NCBI GenBank assembly: GCA_015501075.1
Contig: JADNYJ010000017.1
Coordinates: forward strand, 62,001 to 126,000
DNA length: 64,000 bases
Reading direction: 5' to 3'
Source of the DNA: Gymnopilus junonius
Taxonomy: Eukaryota > Basidiomycota > Agaricomycetes > Agaricales > Galerinaceae
Shown: piece by piece, positions 11,375-23,817 of the stretch
Layout: each line of letters opens with the position of its first letter
Position numbering within the stretch: the stretch's first letter is position 1
The notes under the pieces: generated by a model
The model's database searches: none
What the model saw: only the letters and a program-made list of their open reading frames with translations
What the model was told of the DNA's origin: nothing
Made by a program: the position numbers and the translations under genes

Positions 11375-11782
11375 TCATGGAATCTCAACAACAGTAAAGT
11401 CCCCCTCCTTCAACATCCTCAAAAGATCGTCTAAAAGCATCCGATGCTTGTCCCCTTCCTCACGCACAAGCACAGCGTATCGATTGTCTTCCTCCGCATC
11501 GTTAACTGTGATCTCTGTAACCTGCCAAAGCTCCTGTCCCCCTCCTGAGTGAACTTTTGACCAACGAGCGTTTTAGGATTCTGGCTGAACTGTGTATATT
11601 CTTCGTCGGTTATCTTTCGCCATGATGGTCGAGTTTCGGTGTGATATGCTCTGGTGCAGGGCTGCCGACGACGTGTGTTTCATATGAGGGTTCTTTTGGG
11701 CTAAGTGCATGTTAGATAGGGCGGTCTTCATATTAAGGTAATGAAGGACTTACTCTATCGCGTATTGTTTGTTTGATGACAT
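11375..11782 (-). CDS. Small uncharacterised protein, frame-broken
   Basis: No long ORF shows here, but the minus strand carries a convincing coding run. A likely start MSSNKQYAI at 11782 is spliced (GTAAGTCC...CACTTAG) to KEPSYETHVVGSPAPEHIT. It then continues one base out of phase as RPSWRKITDEEYTQFSQNP and, after another shift, as QELWQVTEITVNDAEEDNRY and MLKEGDFTVVEIP before a TGA at 11375. The composition is that of a soluble acidic protein of about 115 residues. I do not recognise the family. It lies tail to tail with the CBM19-like gene, in the same indel-rich stretch as S26. Confidence 0.5.
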
Positions 11783-12071
11783 GATAGTACTTTTGCAAGT
11801 ACCGCATAAATGTTAAAGGTGTTATCGACGTTGTAAGGACTATGACAGAATGACTGGACCAAGTCGGAATAAGCAAGCTATAAATAACCGCCGGAGGACG
11901 GAAGGCATCTCTTTCAACTTTGTTCCGGGTTTCAATTCTGTTCAATCAACCTCCAGGCTTACATGGTACAAGAAATGTATATTTTCTGAGCACTGAAGAC
12001 ATAACAACAATTTCAGATCAAGCATAGTAGATCAATACTCTGATGCACACAACACTTCCACTCCGACTCAC

Positions 12072-15000
12072 TCACTCCGCCTCACGCAAAATAGGCCTCT
12101 CAAAGGCAGCAGCATCCTCATCTTCCTCGTCCTGGCCAATGTCAAGCCCATTCTCCTCGTGTTTCTCAAGGATCATCGCCCTCAACCTAGCGATTGTATC
12201 CTCCAAATCAGCCTCCGCCTTAGTTTTCCTCTCAGCTCCATAGTCGACTACAGAAACGATAGGCTCTTCTGGGTCCCAGTCGATCTGCTTTCCTCTCCAA
12301 CCGCCACGCAGGTGGACATAATTGAGGAAGCCTCTCCAGAGGGGGTCGAGGGAGAGGATGATCGGGTTACCGATGACGATGAGAAGGGCTTGGGCTCGTG
12401 TGAGTGCGACTATGAAATATCACAAAAAGTTGCGTTAGAATGTGGTGCAGTTGATAACTGACCATTCCTCACCATTCAATCTGTTCTTGCTGGCAACGAA
12501 TCCAAGGGATCGTTTGATATCACTTGTGACGTAGTCCGTGTTGCTCCTGACTGTCGACATTATAATGACACGTCGTTCCTTACGGCAGGTCAGTCGGTGG
12601 GTAATAAACAGAATTCAAAGAGCTGCAGGTACCTGGCCCTGGAATTCTTCGACGCTTCCTACTTTGATGTCGCGCAACTTAGGATCCTTGACGAAAAGGT
12701 CTAAAATTTTGCATCGTTGTGCATGATACGGTGTAATAACACCAATATGTTCAGCCTCTGCATAGCACAACGGTATTAGTAGAAATTAATACGAGGCGCA
12801 AGGCAACATGCGTACTGATCTGGTTCTTCCTATTGCCGGTAAGTGAGATGCAGTACTTCTTCACCTGCGTTGCTTCGTCGATATTGAAGAATGAAGGAGA
12901 AGATTTTTCCCTATCATCTTTCCCAATGATCGCATGGAAGAGCAACGGGAACCTCTTCTTTGGCAGCTCCTCGTAATTTTCCAACGAGTGTGTCAAGGCC
13001 TTATCACCACACGTCTTTAACTCTGAGTTGTAGAATTGCTCATTAGAGAAGTGAAGAATGTCTGGGTGAGACCGGAAGTTCTTCACAAGCTTGACGATGC
13101 TATCGTTATGAAGAAATGAGCGGTAAGTGAAAGACAATCAGAAAGGGAGAAAAATACGTACGTGATACCGCGATATTTATTCAAATCATATATCTCTCGC
13201 TGCATGATCCGAGCAAGATAACTTGTCTTCAACCCTAACAAACCAGCGATATTAGAATTGACAACAGGCCCAAGCTGCTGATTATCCCCAGCAAGAATAA
13301 CATTCGTCTTATCTCCCGCAATACTCTTGATGGGCACCATCAGCTCGGGCTCCCCGCCCTGCCCAGCCTCATCAATAAAAATATGCGTGAAATGTCCTCT
13401 CTTCAATCCCAAAGATGCTGGGACACCCGCAGATATACAGGTGGACACGACAACTCTGAACTTTGCCAGCTGCTCCGCGTCGGGCATGGCGAAGACCTCG
13501 TTCTCATTGATGACACAGAAGGGATCTAGGCTTCTTGGCATTTCGCTGAGCTTCCGGCTGAGAGAGTTGAGCCGGAAAAGCTGTGATCTGCCAAGACCCA
13601 TAAGCTTCATTGCAATTAAGTCTGCTGCAGAGTTGTTTGGGGTGCATGCCAAGATGCGGACGTTCGGATCGCTTTCGAGGAGTTGCCTCATGGCTTCGAC
13701 GATGGTGACCGTTTTTCCTGTTCCCGGTCTAAACATAAGATATCAGTAAAGAGGTAGAGGAAATGCTGAAGCCAAAACATACGGTCCGAAAACAACGAAT
13801 GGCACGCTGCCAAGTTTCATGTTCAAAATAGCAGTGACAGTTTCTTTCTGTTCCTCGTCCTCCCCAAGAGGACGATAAACCGGATTGATTTGCTCAATCT
13901 GACTCGGCAACACACGCGTCAGTCCCTGAATATGGTTCGGTCCAGGGAACAATAGCCGAGTCGGAGTGAATTTATTCGTTAAAGCTTGGTGCATCCTGCG
14001 ATACGGGAGTCGATTCAAGACAAAACGCACATCAAACTTGGTGCCTTTGTATGTGTTGAATTCGTCGCTGAAGCGCAGGGTGACGTGGTTCTGATGGACT
14101 TGGTGCACGCGGCCCTCGTACCATGTACGAGTATTCATGGTTTCTGCATCCTCAGATCGGCTGACCAGGATGAAATCCCCAACGAGTACTGAAGGTCTGT
14201 TTTCGGCCAAGCCTTCCACCTTCAGTCTTTGAACGATAAATCAGAAGTCAACAAATTGCAGGCAGATGGGAACCTACTTGTAACGGGGGTAAGTTGACTC
14301 CAGATCAGCCTCTATCAGAGAATAAGCATCCAGATCCTGCCTGTAATCAAATATATAAGAACAATGTAATCTAGAGAGGCATCGCAATCTTACTTGACTC
14401 GTTCTTCCTCCAAATAGAGCAAGACTTGGAACCAGGCTCCATACGTATTTTCATTGAAAACGGAAGGCATGAACTTCTTGACTGCTCCCAGTGACCAGCC
14501 TTGCGAGCGAGGGCCATAAGCAGCCTCAATCAAAGCTGGAGGAGCAGTGAAAGCCTTCAACTTCTCCTTCCATGCCGTCTTCGTCCACGTAGGTGGCCTC
14601 AAGCTCCTAATAATCGGACCGGTAGGATTGAACTTGATAATCTTCCTACGTGTGTAAGGCTCCTTAGCCTTGAGCTGCTCGTGGTCTTCCCTGGATCCGA
14701 CTGTTGCCTCTACAGTACGGATGATGGGGAAGGTGGTTCGTTTGTCCAGGTCAAAGAAGATGAGTTCAAGGGTGTCCTGAAAGTAACCAGCAAAGGATGC
14801 ATGGAATATGATGGACACTTGTCTTGTAGCATTCTTCTGGACGACGCGGCCTTTTCCTCTGAGCCGCGCAGAAAACCTAAGAAGAAAAGTCAGCTTAAAT
14901 AAAAGCAACAAAAAAAAACATACTTGACTCCATGTTCGTCTCCTCTGTTGGAAGACCGCATCCTAACCCGTTTAAAAGATACGGCCGACTCGGTACTAGT

Positions 15001-15393
15001 GATCGTAATGGCAATCTCAACCGAGTTCAGATTCTCGCCACCCAGGATCCCGAAGTCGATCCCGTTCCTCCCAGACACAACGACGCCACCCTTGTCTTCT
15101 TTTGCCTTCTCAAGCTCGTCGTTGGCCTCTTCCAAGCGCTGGCGCCTAATGTGTTCGGCTATATGGGCATCATACGCAGCATTGTCCACTCTCTTCTGGC
15201 AATGCTCGCAAACCAATGTTCTTGCGCAGCAGTCGGCGAACGGTCCTGTGGAAGGTAGGGTAAAAATCAGATGACATATGACGACCTATAGTTCGATCGA
15301 GGAGACTCACGGGGCGTCCGTCCTGGGAGAATTGAGTTGAATTTCCTCCGCTCCTCCTCTGATAACCTCGATCTTGGCTTTGGACCTCTTCAT
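12072..15393 (-). CDS. SDE3/MOV10-type superfamily 1 RNA helicase
   Basis: An Upf1-like SF1 helicase of the SDE3/MOV10 branch, which in other eukaryotes acts in RNA silencing and restraint of retroelements. From the start [14 protein letters not shown] (15393), the second exon gives a C2H2-like finger, CEHCQKR...HIAEH. A beta-rich region follows, then helicase motif Q/I ([13 protein letters not shown], with an intron inside the P-loop codon), Ia (CTPNNSAAD), II ([13 protein letters not shown]), III ([10 protein letters not shown]), IV-like (NFRSHPDIL), V ([11 protein letters not shown]) and VI near [13 protein letters not shown]. The tail is acidic and ends ERPILREAE. No frame breaks were found. 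The chromovirus at 27-33 kb is the kind of target such helicases act on, but no direct link is implied. Confidence 0.9.
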
Positions 15394-16179
15394 GACGAGC
15401 TAACAGTGCCTTTAGATGGGGTTTGCCCTTCAGTGTGGCCTGCGGGCCGAGCGCAGTAAGATTCGACCACAGGAACACTCGAAGATGTCATGGCGCAAGG
15501 AGCAGTTTTGCCCAAAGAAACAGGTATTGGTGAGAGAAGGAATGCAGAATGTCAGATTGATTGGGCTGAGAGTAGACATAAGCACACAAAGAAAGGGCAA
15601 GGAAAAGAGTGTAGAGACTGCTGCGCAGTGAGCTGCCTTTTAGACGAAGATAGGAAAGAGAGAGCGAGGCTGGATGGGATGGCTCTATGCGCCTCGAGGA
15701 CTGGGAGCCCTCGTTTCAGTGTCGTGGAAGGTGAAGAGTGAAGGAGAGGAAGGGAAGGATGCCGTAGGTCTTGCGTAAAGATTGTTTGACTATTCAATTC
15801 CGCTTGTCAGTCATTATCATCAATGGGCTGCTCATCCCGCGTCGCTGCTACATAACTGCATACCGCCTATTAGTACCTTGGTCAGCACTTAGTGAAGATG
15901 TTTAAATGATGCTAAACCACTTTATGAAGATCGCTTGCAATGTAAGTAAATTGGTGTAGTGGTGCAGGATGAAGTCCATCCTATTTTTCAGCCTTTATCT
16001 CCGACTGGGACTAGACTGCTTTTCAGTAGATTTAGGTTGACCTTAGGTCGTCAATAGGTCGACAAGACAAAGGCTGAACTTGAGTCTAGTTTAACCTATC
16101 CCAAGATTGCACTGGAAATTGTAGGATGTATTTATTCTGGCTTACGGAAACAGGTTACAGATCGATGATACTCCAACCT
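15394..16179. other. Intergenic region, helicase promoter to aminopeptidase 3' end
   Basis: No gene is supported. ORFs at 15416-15797 lack recognisable content. Near 16010-16105 there is a weak inverted arrangement (ACTAGACT ... AGTCTAGT, with TAGGTT ... AACCTA) that might be a small hairpin or element remnant. Confidence 0.4.
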
Positions 16180-19065
16180 TCAAAGCGGGCTGCATTCACG
16201 CCTCAGCCACTCCAATGCCCTTAGATCATTCTTCAACAACGGCGACACCTTCTCAAACGTCTCTTGATGATAACTATCCAACCACTTCTTCTCTTGCCCA
16301 GATAATAAGCTTGTATCAACGAGTTTCTTCTGAATGGGAGACCTGAATTGACCAACCCACGTGTTAACAGAGCGTACTCTGATACACAGCAGAGAGAGAA
16401 GAGATCACTGACATTGTAACGTTCTCGAAACGGAGGTACCCCTTATCACCAAAGTTGTTTGGTGTCTTGGCTTCTCGGACCAGGACAACGTTTTCAATAC
16501 GAATGCCAAAGCGGCCATCTGCATAATATCCAGGTTCGTTTGAAATAGTCATGCCAGCTTTCAAAGGAGCGCTGTTGAGGGCTGTTGCGTATTGATCAGA
16601 CAACTGCCAGAAAATAAGGATGGATCGGGATACATACTTATCCGCGTGCCGATTCCATGTGGGCCCTCGTGTACATTGAGGAAATGCCCTACACCGTGGC
16701 CTGTGCCATGCCTTTGGGTCAAGGGGCAAATTTAGAAAAGGAAGACTGTATCACTGATCAATCGTTTTCACCTGAAGTCTACCGAAAAAGATGAGAAATT
16801 GATCCACAGAACGAGGGCCCGTCAAACACGCACCAAGTCCATCTTGCCAGAGAGCTCGTCGTGCCCATGAATCACTAAATCAAGTTAATCAATGGGACGT
16901 GAAACCAGATCGAAAGAACGGCTCAACCACACTGACATAATATAGCCAGTGGTTCCAGAAGGGAAGACTGCGGTGTCGATGGCTATATTCCCTTGCAAGA
17001 CGCGCGTAAAGGCTCGCTTCTCCTCATCTGATGGTGTACCGAAGTGCTGCGCAGATATTCAGGACATTTTGCTGTTTGGCTGCGAAAGAATTACCAACCC
17101 AAGTCCGTGTAACATCCGTAGTTCCGTCCAAGTATTGTCCTGGCCAAAGATAAGTGAGATGCACAGAAACGAAGACAAGTGATCTCACCTCCTGAGTCGC
17201 ACAGGTAGACCTGTTCTTTCTTGATGATGTCGCAGTCATTAGGGTCAGGAGAGTAGTGAATGATAGCTTTGAAAAAACACGTCAACCACGTCGTAGAACA
17301 GCAACATGCTTCGGATGCTCACCTCCGTTGGGTCCAGTAGAAGAGATAGTCGTGAATGAGAGACCTTGGAAAAGATCCAACTCCCTGACGAACGGGATTA
17401 TCTCGAAAATGTTACCATTGAAAGAAAAACAATCGACGTACGATCTGAACTTCTCCAGTTGATCGGCAGCCTGACTCTCGTTGAGTTGAACGCCATTGTT
17501 CAGCTGCTCTTCCAACCAGGCGAAATACCGTGCAAGAGCTGCGCCGTCCCTTATATGACTTTGTCTGAACCCTTCTAACTCTGTTTCGTTCTTGATGGCT
17601 TTCAGATCCGTAACAGGCGATCGAGCAATGGTGTATGTCCCTTTACCGAGAGCTTCAGCAACAGCCAGGCTTGCTTTGTCGCCGATGAGGATTTTCTGTC
17701 GCCAAAATAAGACTACGGCTCGAACCTCAAAAACGCGATTGCACAAAATGGAAGCATACCCATTCATCCTTAAGCCCTAATGTTCCAGCCAGTCCTTTCA
17801 GGTAGTCAAAAAATTCAGCATATGGCTTGATGTCCACGCGACCATCTGCAATGTATTTCTGTGCACTCGTGTCCAATTGATCACTTTCGACGAAAAGTGT
17901 AACTTTATCCTTGGTGAGAACCGCATACGAGAAGAACACTGTCAAATATATAAGCTCTGGGAACAAATGACGTGAACTAACGAAACGAACCAGGATTGAA
18001 GTCGATATCAGAACCTCTCAAGTTGAACAGCCATGCTACCTCATCCAACATCGTGACCACCAGAGCCTTTGCCTTTTTCTTCTCCAGTTCCTCCCATATC
18101 TTAGCCACCTTCGCCTGATGGGATTGCCCTGATCAAGTAGAGAAAATGTTAGTTGAGGTCAAACACCAAACTCGGGAGAAGCCAGGATAACAAAAAAAGG
18201 ACATGGACATCAGAACAGACCTGAGTATTTTTCATCAAGGTGGAACACTTTATTCTTTGGCCTGGTAGGTCGATCTTGCCCCCATACGGAATCAACAAGA
18301 TTCTGAGAGAGGGAAACTAACTCGGATTCCTTCTCAGCGAGCTTCTTGTTCAGGTTCTCTGCGTCAGAGGCAGAGATAAGTGTCGCATCGATTCCAATCT
18401 TCGTCTTGGCTTGTAAGTTCTTATGTAGGAACTCTTGCCATGTCGGAACATCAGGCAGGCCTTGTTTCATCAACGTCCAATTGTCATCAAGCTGTTTGGC
18501 CGCTTGGAGGAAATACCGGCCGTCCGTGAACAAGTAGGCTTTGTCGAGAGTGATCACAGCACAGCCTGCTGAGCCATTGAAGCCTGAGATGAACGCACGT
18601 CTCTCATCAGAATGTGCAAGGTATTCGCTAGAATCTGTAATAAACAAGCAAGCAAGAGAACACGTTGCAATGATCGCGTCTGTCAGGCGCAAAGCTCGGT
18701 GTCAGTCAGAGGTTCGACGACATACGCTGATCTTCGCTTGGAACCACAAACGCCTGTACCCCGTTCTTCTGCATCAGCTCCCTCAGCTTCACCAGTCGAT
18801 CTGTTGTATTGACTGTTTGTTGGCCTGCTGCACCCATGCTTTCGTTATCGTTGTCTTCTGCAGAAAGTGACCGAAGTGACGTAGTACTGGCAGCAGGTGT
18901 GATCCTAGTTACACAGAACGCGCTAAACAGCTCCTTCCTTGAGCTCTGACGGATTAAGGAGAGAGAAGACAAAGATGGCGATCGTGATAATAGATGGTGT
19001 GCACGTATGTGGGATGGTTTCTGAGCAGTCTGAATGCGACACCAAACTTGGGCCTGCCTCCACAT
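16180..19065 (-). CDS. Xaa-Pro aminopeptidase P (metallopeptidase family M24B)
   Basis: It removes an N-terminal residue preceding proline and uses two metal ions. The N-terminal half has [20 protein letters not shown] and [19 protein letters not shown]. The catalytic pita-bread domain shows the metal ligands in [12 protein letters not shown] (Asp, Asp), [17 protein letters not shown] (His), TISNEPGYY (Glu) and RFENVT (Glu). Introns are numerous and all exons stay in frame. Two starts are plausible. The first at 19065 gives a 76-residue Arg/Ser-rich leader resembling a mitochondrial presequence. The second at 18837 ([15 protein letters not shown]) would give the cytosolic form. The C-terminus is [14 protein letters not shown]. 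Confidence 0.93.
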
Positions 19066-21186
19066 GGGACGGAACTCGGACGGTCGTGTGAGGCATTTAC
19101 GGGTTTATGTCAGTTTCCATGTCAGCTCTCGGCATCTGGGTGGCTTGTATCCTCGAAATCCAGTAAACTTGGAGAACATCCTCTAGCTGCAACGATGGGT
19201 ATTGGTAGTAAACAGAAATTTTTTGAAGAGTCGCGTGCAACGTCGGTCTAGGTTGGTCCCAAACTCGTTAAGCTCAGCAAATTAAAAAGCCATCATCTGC
19301 CCCACATCCCAGAGGAGTTCCGCTTGATTCCCCGCAACACTCTTCATAGATCCTGTCCAACATGAAGCTCGTCCTCAACAGTTGAGCTCACCGTTGTCCA
19401 TAAAATGGTCCCGATTGTTTCGGCAGACAGACCTGCCGCTCGGCATCGGAAGTCTGACTTCTCACCACCACTGACCGCAATCTACTTCTCGCACCGTCTT
19501 TCCGCGCGGGCGCAGCTCTACTTGGAAAGTTCACTCCTCCTCCGTACAGGACGGCCTGGAATCTGCTCAACGGCTGAAGTAATGAAGCGACAGACAACTA
19601 GAATGCTACGGCTATATTCAAGATATGTAGCTCTGAAACATATGCGCTTCAAGTTGTTGAACCTGACCAATGGGAAAACAGTTTTGCTCAACCATAGGGA
19701 TGTCGAGACCACCGCAGGGCAACTTTTCTGTCTCGTCTCCTTAATTTCGGCAGGATTTTTGGGCCATTTCTTAGTGGCATTACAATGATGATATCTTTGA
19801 AGACAGAATTATCCCTGTCGGACCAGCATGAAATCTCAATCAATGGACCAGAATTCAAATAGCATTCTTGGGACTAATTTTAAATTCGAAGACTAACCTT
19901 CATGATTATTCAGAACTTCACAATAATCACCTATGGATCGTGCAAACCTCAAGAGCGATGACTCGACTAACACGAATAATCCAAAACTTATGTGGCGCAT
20001 TGCTAATCACGGTCAATAAAAAGACACTGCATCCATTGCTCTCCCGAAGAAGTCTTGATTTAACTCATTTTTTTGTCGAAGACTACACCATTTACTCTAG
20101 GTACGATCCTCTGTGAACCATCATTTTCATGTCACTTCATTGACGTAGAAGTACTCTCAAATGCTTATCTTATCCCCGAATGAGGAGGAAGAAAATGATT
20201 TCCATCATCTCAGAATTGTCTTTTATATGTCTTCTATACCACGGGATCCGCCTCGTGTAGTGTCCCCGGGTTCCGTTCATCAAGTTTTTGACATTCATGC
20301 TGCAGAATAGAGTGGTGATAATCGACCAATCTCTTTACTATTGGACATAATTTTCCTCCAGAGTATAGGATGACACGATTACCGCAAGGTTCAAGCACCC
20401 ACGGACGTTAAAGAGTACGGTTATTTTAGAGTGCTAAGTCGGAGTATTGACAGATACCCCTTAGGAAGAATCCAGCGTGGCAAAGCGCACTGCTTTCCTT
20501 CTTTCCCATCCACTGGAATGACGCTGGCGGGAGGGGAGGGAAAAGACCTGAAGTGTTTGAGGACGGTCGAGACCAGAACATCGCCTCAACGCTCTTTTCT
20601 GCCACGATGAAACTCTGGCCGTCGACATATTCCGCTCGGGAGGCGCCATGGGATGTGCTCGCGAAAGGGCGGGGGTGGGTGCCGTATCGGATCTTTCGTC
20701 CGTGTCTATGTCTGTGCATCTGCGTTCTGTGCGACTTTTCTGTTTGGGGTGAAGGAGGGCCGATGACAGGTTAACGCTAAATTTAACGTTGTCGACATCT
20801 GCCCATGATGTCCGCTTTGGATTGCTTCTTGACTTGTGAAACGATTGGCATCCACTCGGTCATTTACATATAAGCCTAGGATTTTCCTATGGACCCGCCA
20901 TCAGCCTCTTCACGCTTTTTGAGTTTTTTCGGGAATCCAGTTATGCGTAGAGATTGAACAACCACCCATACCCCAAACCGTAATCTAAGGCCTAAGCCTC
21001 TCCCCGTTCTATCCGGTCACTACGACTTGTAAGTGATAGACTTCTTCTTATCTCCATGACCATCGGGAAATAACTCTACTGCTTTTAACAGAATGTGTAT
21101 TGAAAACTAGACATTAATATTCAAGAGATTCGCTTCCACATTCGTTTTCTATCGCTATCCAGAGTACTTTACGAGCCTCTATAATC
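19066..21186. other. 2.1 kb with no supported gene
   Basis: Scattered ORFs of 60-127 codons (for example 19405-19788 + and 20426-20719 -) overlap on both strands and show no recognisable domains. The stretch would contain the aminopeptidase promoter and the upstream region of the gene at 21187. I see no repeats or RNA genes. Confidence 0.4.
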
Positions 21187-21718
21187 ATGCCTTCAGTATC
21201 ATCATCAGAACATATCTTCTTCGTCAAAGAAGGCGACATCATGAAAGCCAAGCCCAAGCATTTCATTCCACGCCCAGATAGCGTGGTATGTAATCTTCAA
21301 CTTGCTCTTGGGTTTCAGAGCAAATCAAAGCTTACCATGGACCATTCCTAATTGACAGGGAAGCGTCGGCCAACATCCCGTGATCGTGCTTTCCAGACCC
21401 GATGCTCAGGGATACGTTCTGGTGGCCCCTATGTCGCATAACCACCCAGAGGGCACACCGACGAGGAGCGCTTCGAGATTCGGTCTCCCTGTCGATCCGC
21501 TCAAGGGCGAAAGTCGAGTGAACGTGGGACAACCAAAAGTGGTCCATCAAGAGAACTTAAGGCCTAACAAGCCTCATACAGCCATGACGTATAATAATTT
21601 TGCAGCACTAAAGGCTGAAATCTGTGCGTCTCCTTTTTTAATTTACACCACTTTAGATCATACTGACGACGATACCTTATCAGTCAAAAACTTGCAACAT
21701 CAACCACGGACTTATTAA
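21187..21718 (+). CDS. Uncharacterised small protein, PemK/MazF-like fold suspected
   Basis: Three exons encode about 125 residues. Exon 1 is MPSVSSSEHIFFVKEGDIMK and FIPRPDSV. Exon 2 (from about 21360) has HPVIVLSRPDAQGYVLVAPM, SHNHPEGTP, RFGLPVDPLKGESRV and VGQPKVVHQENLRP. Exon 3 ends QHQPRTY. The order GDI(M/V)..., then HPxIVLS, then VLVAP recalls the SH3-like barrel of PemK/MazF proteins (GD-V, RP-VVLS, V-AP). This is only a pattern resemblance, and the arginine and other RNase residues are not obvious. A further coding-like piece (KKKATIYSPMADKQVFDKL) lies about 450 bp downstream and could belong to another isoform. Confidence 0.6.
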
Positions 21719-23004
21719 TTTATTCCTATTATTTAACGGTTTTCTACGCTCTCACCTCCAAGCACGAGGCCAAGACTCATCTGGATCCTCGATCGATCTC
21801 TTTATTGTGGCGCAGGTTGCCTTTTCTAACCCGCTCCACAAGCAGTGCTTGTTACCGAACTGGGTTGGAACGAGCCTCGCCATCACGAAATTGGATATTC
21901 TACAGGGACTTTCCTATAATTTCTCGGCATCACACATCTGCTACTATTACCAACGGCACTCATAATGTTTTTAGGGGTTTCTTGACGATCCCTCGCCTCG
22001 CACCTCCCAGCATAATCATAATCAAAGTAGTGTACTATCATTTCATTAAACGGACTTATCAGCACAAGCACACCTCCACAATGTTTTCGTTATGCATGCA
22101 ATAGGATTTTTTTATGCTTCATGCTTGGGACAGTGGAACCTACCCAGTTTTATCACCCTTTAGGGGCTTTGATGATAAGAAAAAGGCCACGATTTACTCA
22201 CCGATGGCAGATAAGCAAGTCTTTGACAAATTGATCGACCAGAAGTTCTGCGTAGAAAAGGTTCAGATACATAGTGAGTGAGCCATCTAAGATTTTCTTT
22301 CTCTACTGTTTAACGGAGGTTGGAGGACTAGAGTCAAGCGCTCTTGAAACGTAGTTCAGATAACGTCGGGATCCAAAAATAGAAAAAGCATTGCGCCCCG
22401 CTTGATGAAGCCGATTGAAAGCGGAGGCTGAGTGGCGCATCATCGGGTGCCGAGGGACGGCACTATAACGAACATAGCCGGTTTAACAAAAGCTCTGGAA
22501 AAAGAATAATCAAGGCAGCCGAGATGGCCTTTACTTTGGCCGACTCGACAGCCAGAGTTCGTGCAGAGACGGAATGCTGCTGCTGCCCATTAATACATAT
22601 TGGTCATAACAAAACTAACCCATCCAGAGGAGACACGAAATCAGGGAGACAGGAAATCATAAAGAAATAATACCGAACTGAGTAAGAACACACTATCTAA
22701 TCATGTAAATGATGTACTACGCTACACTGCTAATCTGAAGTAAAAAGGCAACATTGTTTGTTTTCTTTTGCTGAGAATTCGAGAGTGGTGATCTAGTAGT
22801 CCAGAGTGAGGAGAGGCTGACGACGGCTCGCAGTACAAAATAAATGGCTCGTCGACACGGAATGATGCAATCATAAGAGAAGAAAAGATATCCAAGCGGC
22901 AAAAAAAACTCTTATCTTAAAGAAAGAGCCATAAGAATGAGGGAGGGAAGGGGGTGTCGCTATGACCTAACCGAAGATAGAAAGATGCGAGGATTAACCG
23001 CAAC
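21719..23004. other. Intergenic, with one short coding-like fragment
   Basis: Between 22156 and 22281 a plus-strand frame reads FDDKKKATIYSPMADKQVF and ends VEKVQIHSE. It is preceded by a CAG acceptor-like site but I could not place it in a gene. The remainder shows only short overlapping ORFs. The segment near 22900 would hold the 3' UTR of the minus-strand gene that follows. Confidence 0.35.
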
Positions 23005-23817
23005 TCAAAAGGCAGCCGCACGAGCCATGGAAGCATGCCCATGCCCGACCATTCCCATTGGCATCGCACCCACATTATCCCATTGGCTCTGCGAATGATG
23101 CTGCATCTGCATTGGAACAGCAAAGGGCGAGCTCTGTGATAAGCGCCCGTTCTGCGCAAAGACAGTTTGGGTCTGCGGTTGTGATTGCTGGGATAGCGCT
23201 TGCAACTGGGCGATATAAAATGGGTCTGTGGTTGTAAACAGAGAGGTTGCGGGTGATGACGGTCGTGGGTCGGAGTAGGTATTTGAGTAAGAAAAAAGAT
23301 GTGGCGTAGAATTCGAGGGTGAAGTGGGTATCGACGATGAGGCAGGCGACATAGGGATGAGCAATTCTTCTACCATTCTTTCATCTTCCTCGGTCTCGTC
23401 GATGTATAAGGTAGATACGGAATTGGAGCGTGACCTGCTTCCGATGTGGGCGTTGTGATTATGATTTTGCGGCGAAGTGTTCATTCCCCACGTTGATGCG
23501 TGCGAAAAGGTGGAGGATGACGGTGTACGTGCGAGGGGGGTATTACATCGCTGCGTGTGCTGCATGCGACCGGAACGAGTCGCCGGAACGCGATGATAAT
23601 GATTCGAGGAGCTCGGACCTGCGACGAGAGTCTCTGCAAGTTGCGCCTATCGATGAAAGAAAAGTAAGTATGAGATCCCCAATACCGCCTGGCCTTCTCA
23701 TGAAAGACGGAGAACGTATTTTACAGTACTAACATGAAGAGTGTCTAAATCCATCTGTTCTTGGCCGATATGGTTTGAAGATAAGGAAGAAACGAGGTCG
23801 TCAACGGAGAATGACAT
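23005..23817 (-). CDS. Low-complexity Ser/Gln/Pro-rich protein, unknown
   Basis: Two exons. Exon 1, from the ATG at 23817, reads MSFSVDDLVSSLSSNHIGQE and MDLDTLH. A GTTAGT...CGATAG intron follows. Exon 2 continues AQLAETLVAGPSSSNHYHR and runs to TGA at 23005 through Ser/Asn/Gln-rich sequence, with an acidic patch (YIDETEEDERMVEELLIPM) and a Met/His-rich end (MPMGMVGHGHASMARAAAF). The opening helix and disordered remainder suggest a regulatory or adaptor protein. No named domain is visible and none is claimed. Confidence 0.65.

Noticed and set aside
19405..19788. 127-codon plus-strand ORF with a hydrophobic end
   Set aside because: Start and composition are unremarkable, an overlapping antisense ORF exists, and no family is recognised.
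20426..20719. 97-codon minus-strand ORF, His- and Arg-rich
   Set aside because: No domain, no splice continuation, and overlapping ORFs of similar length on the other strand.
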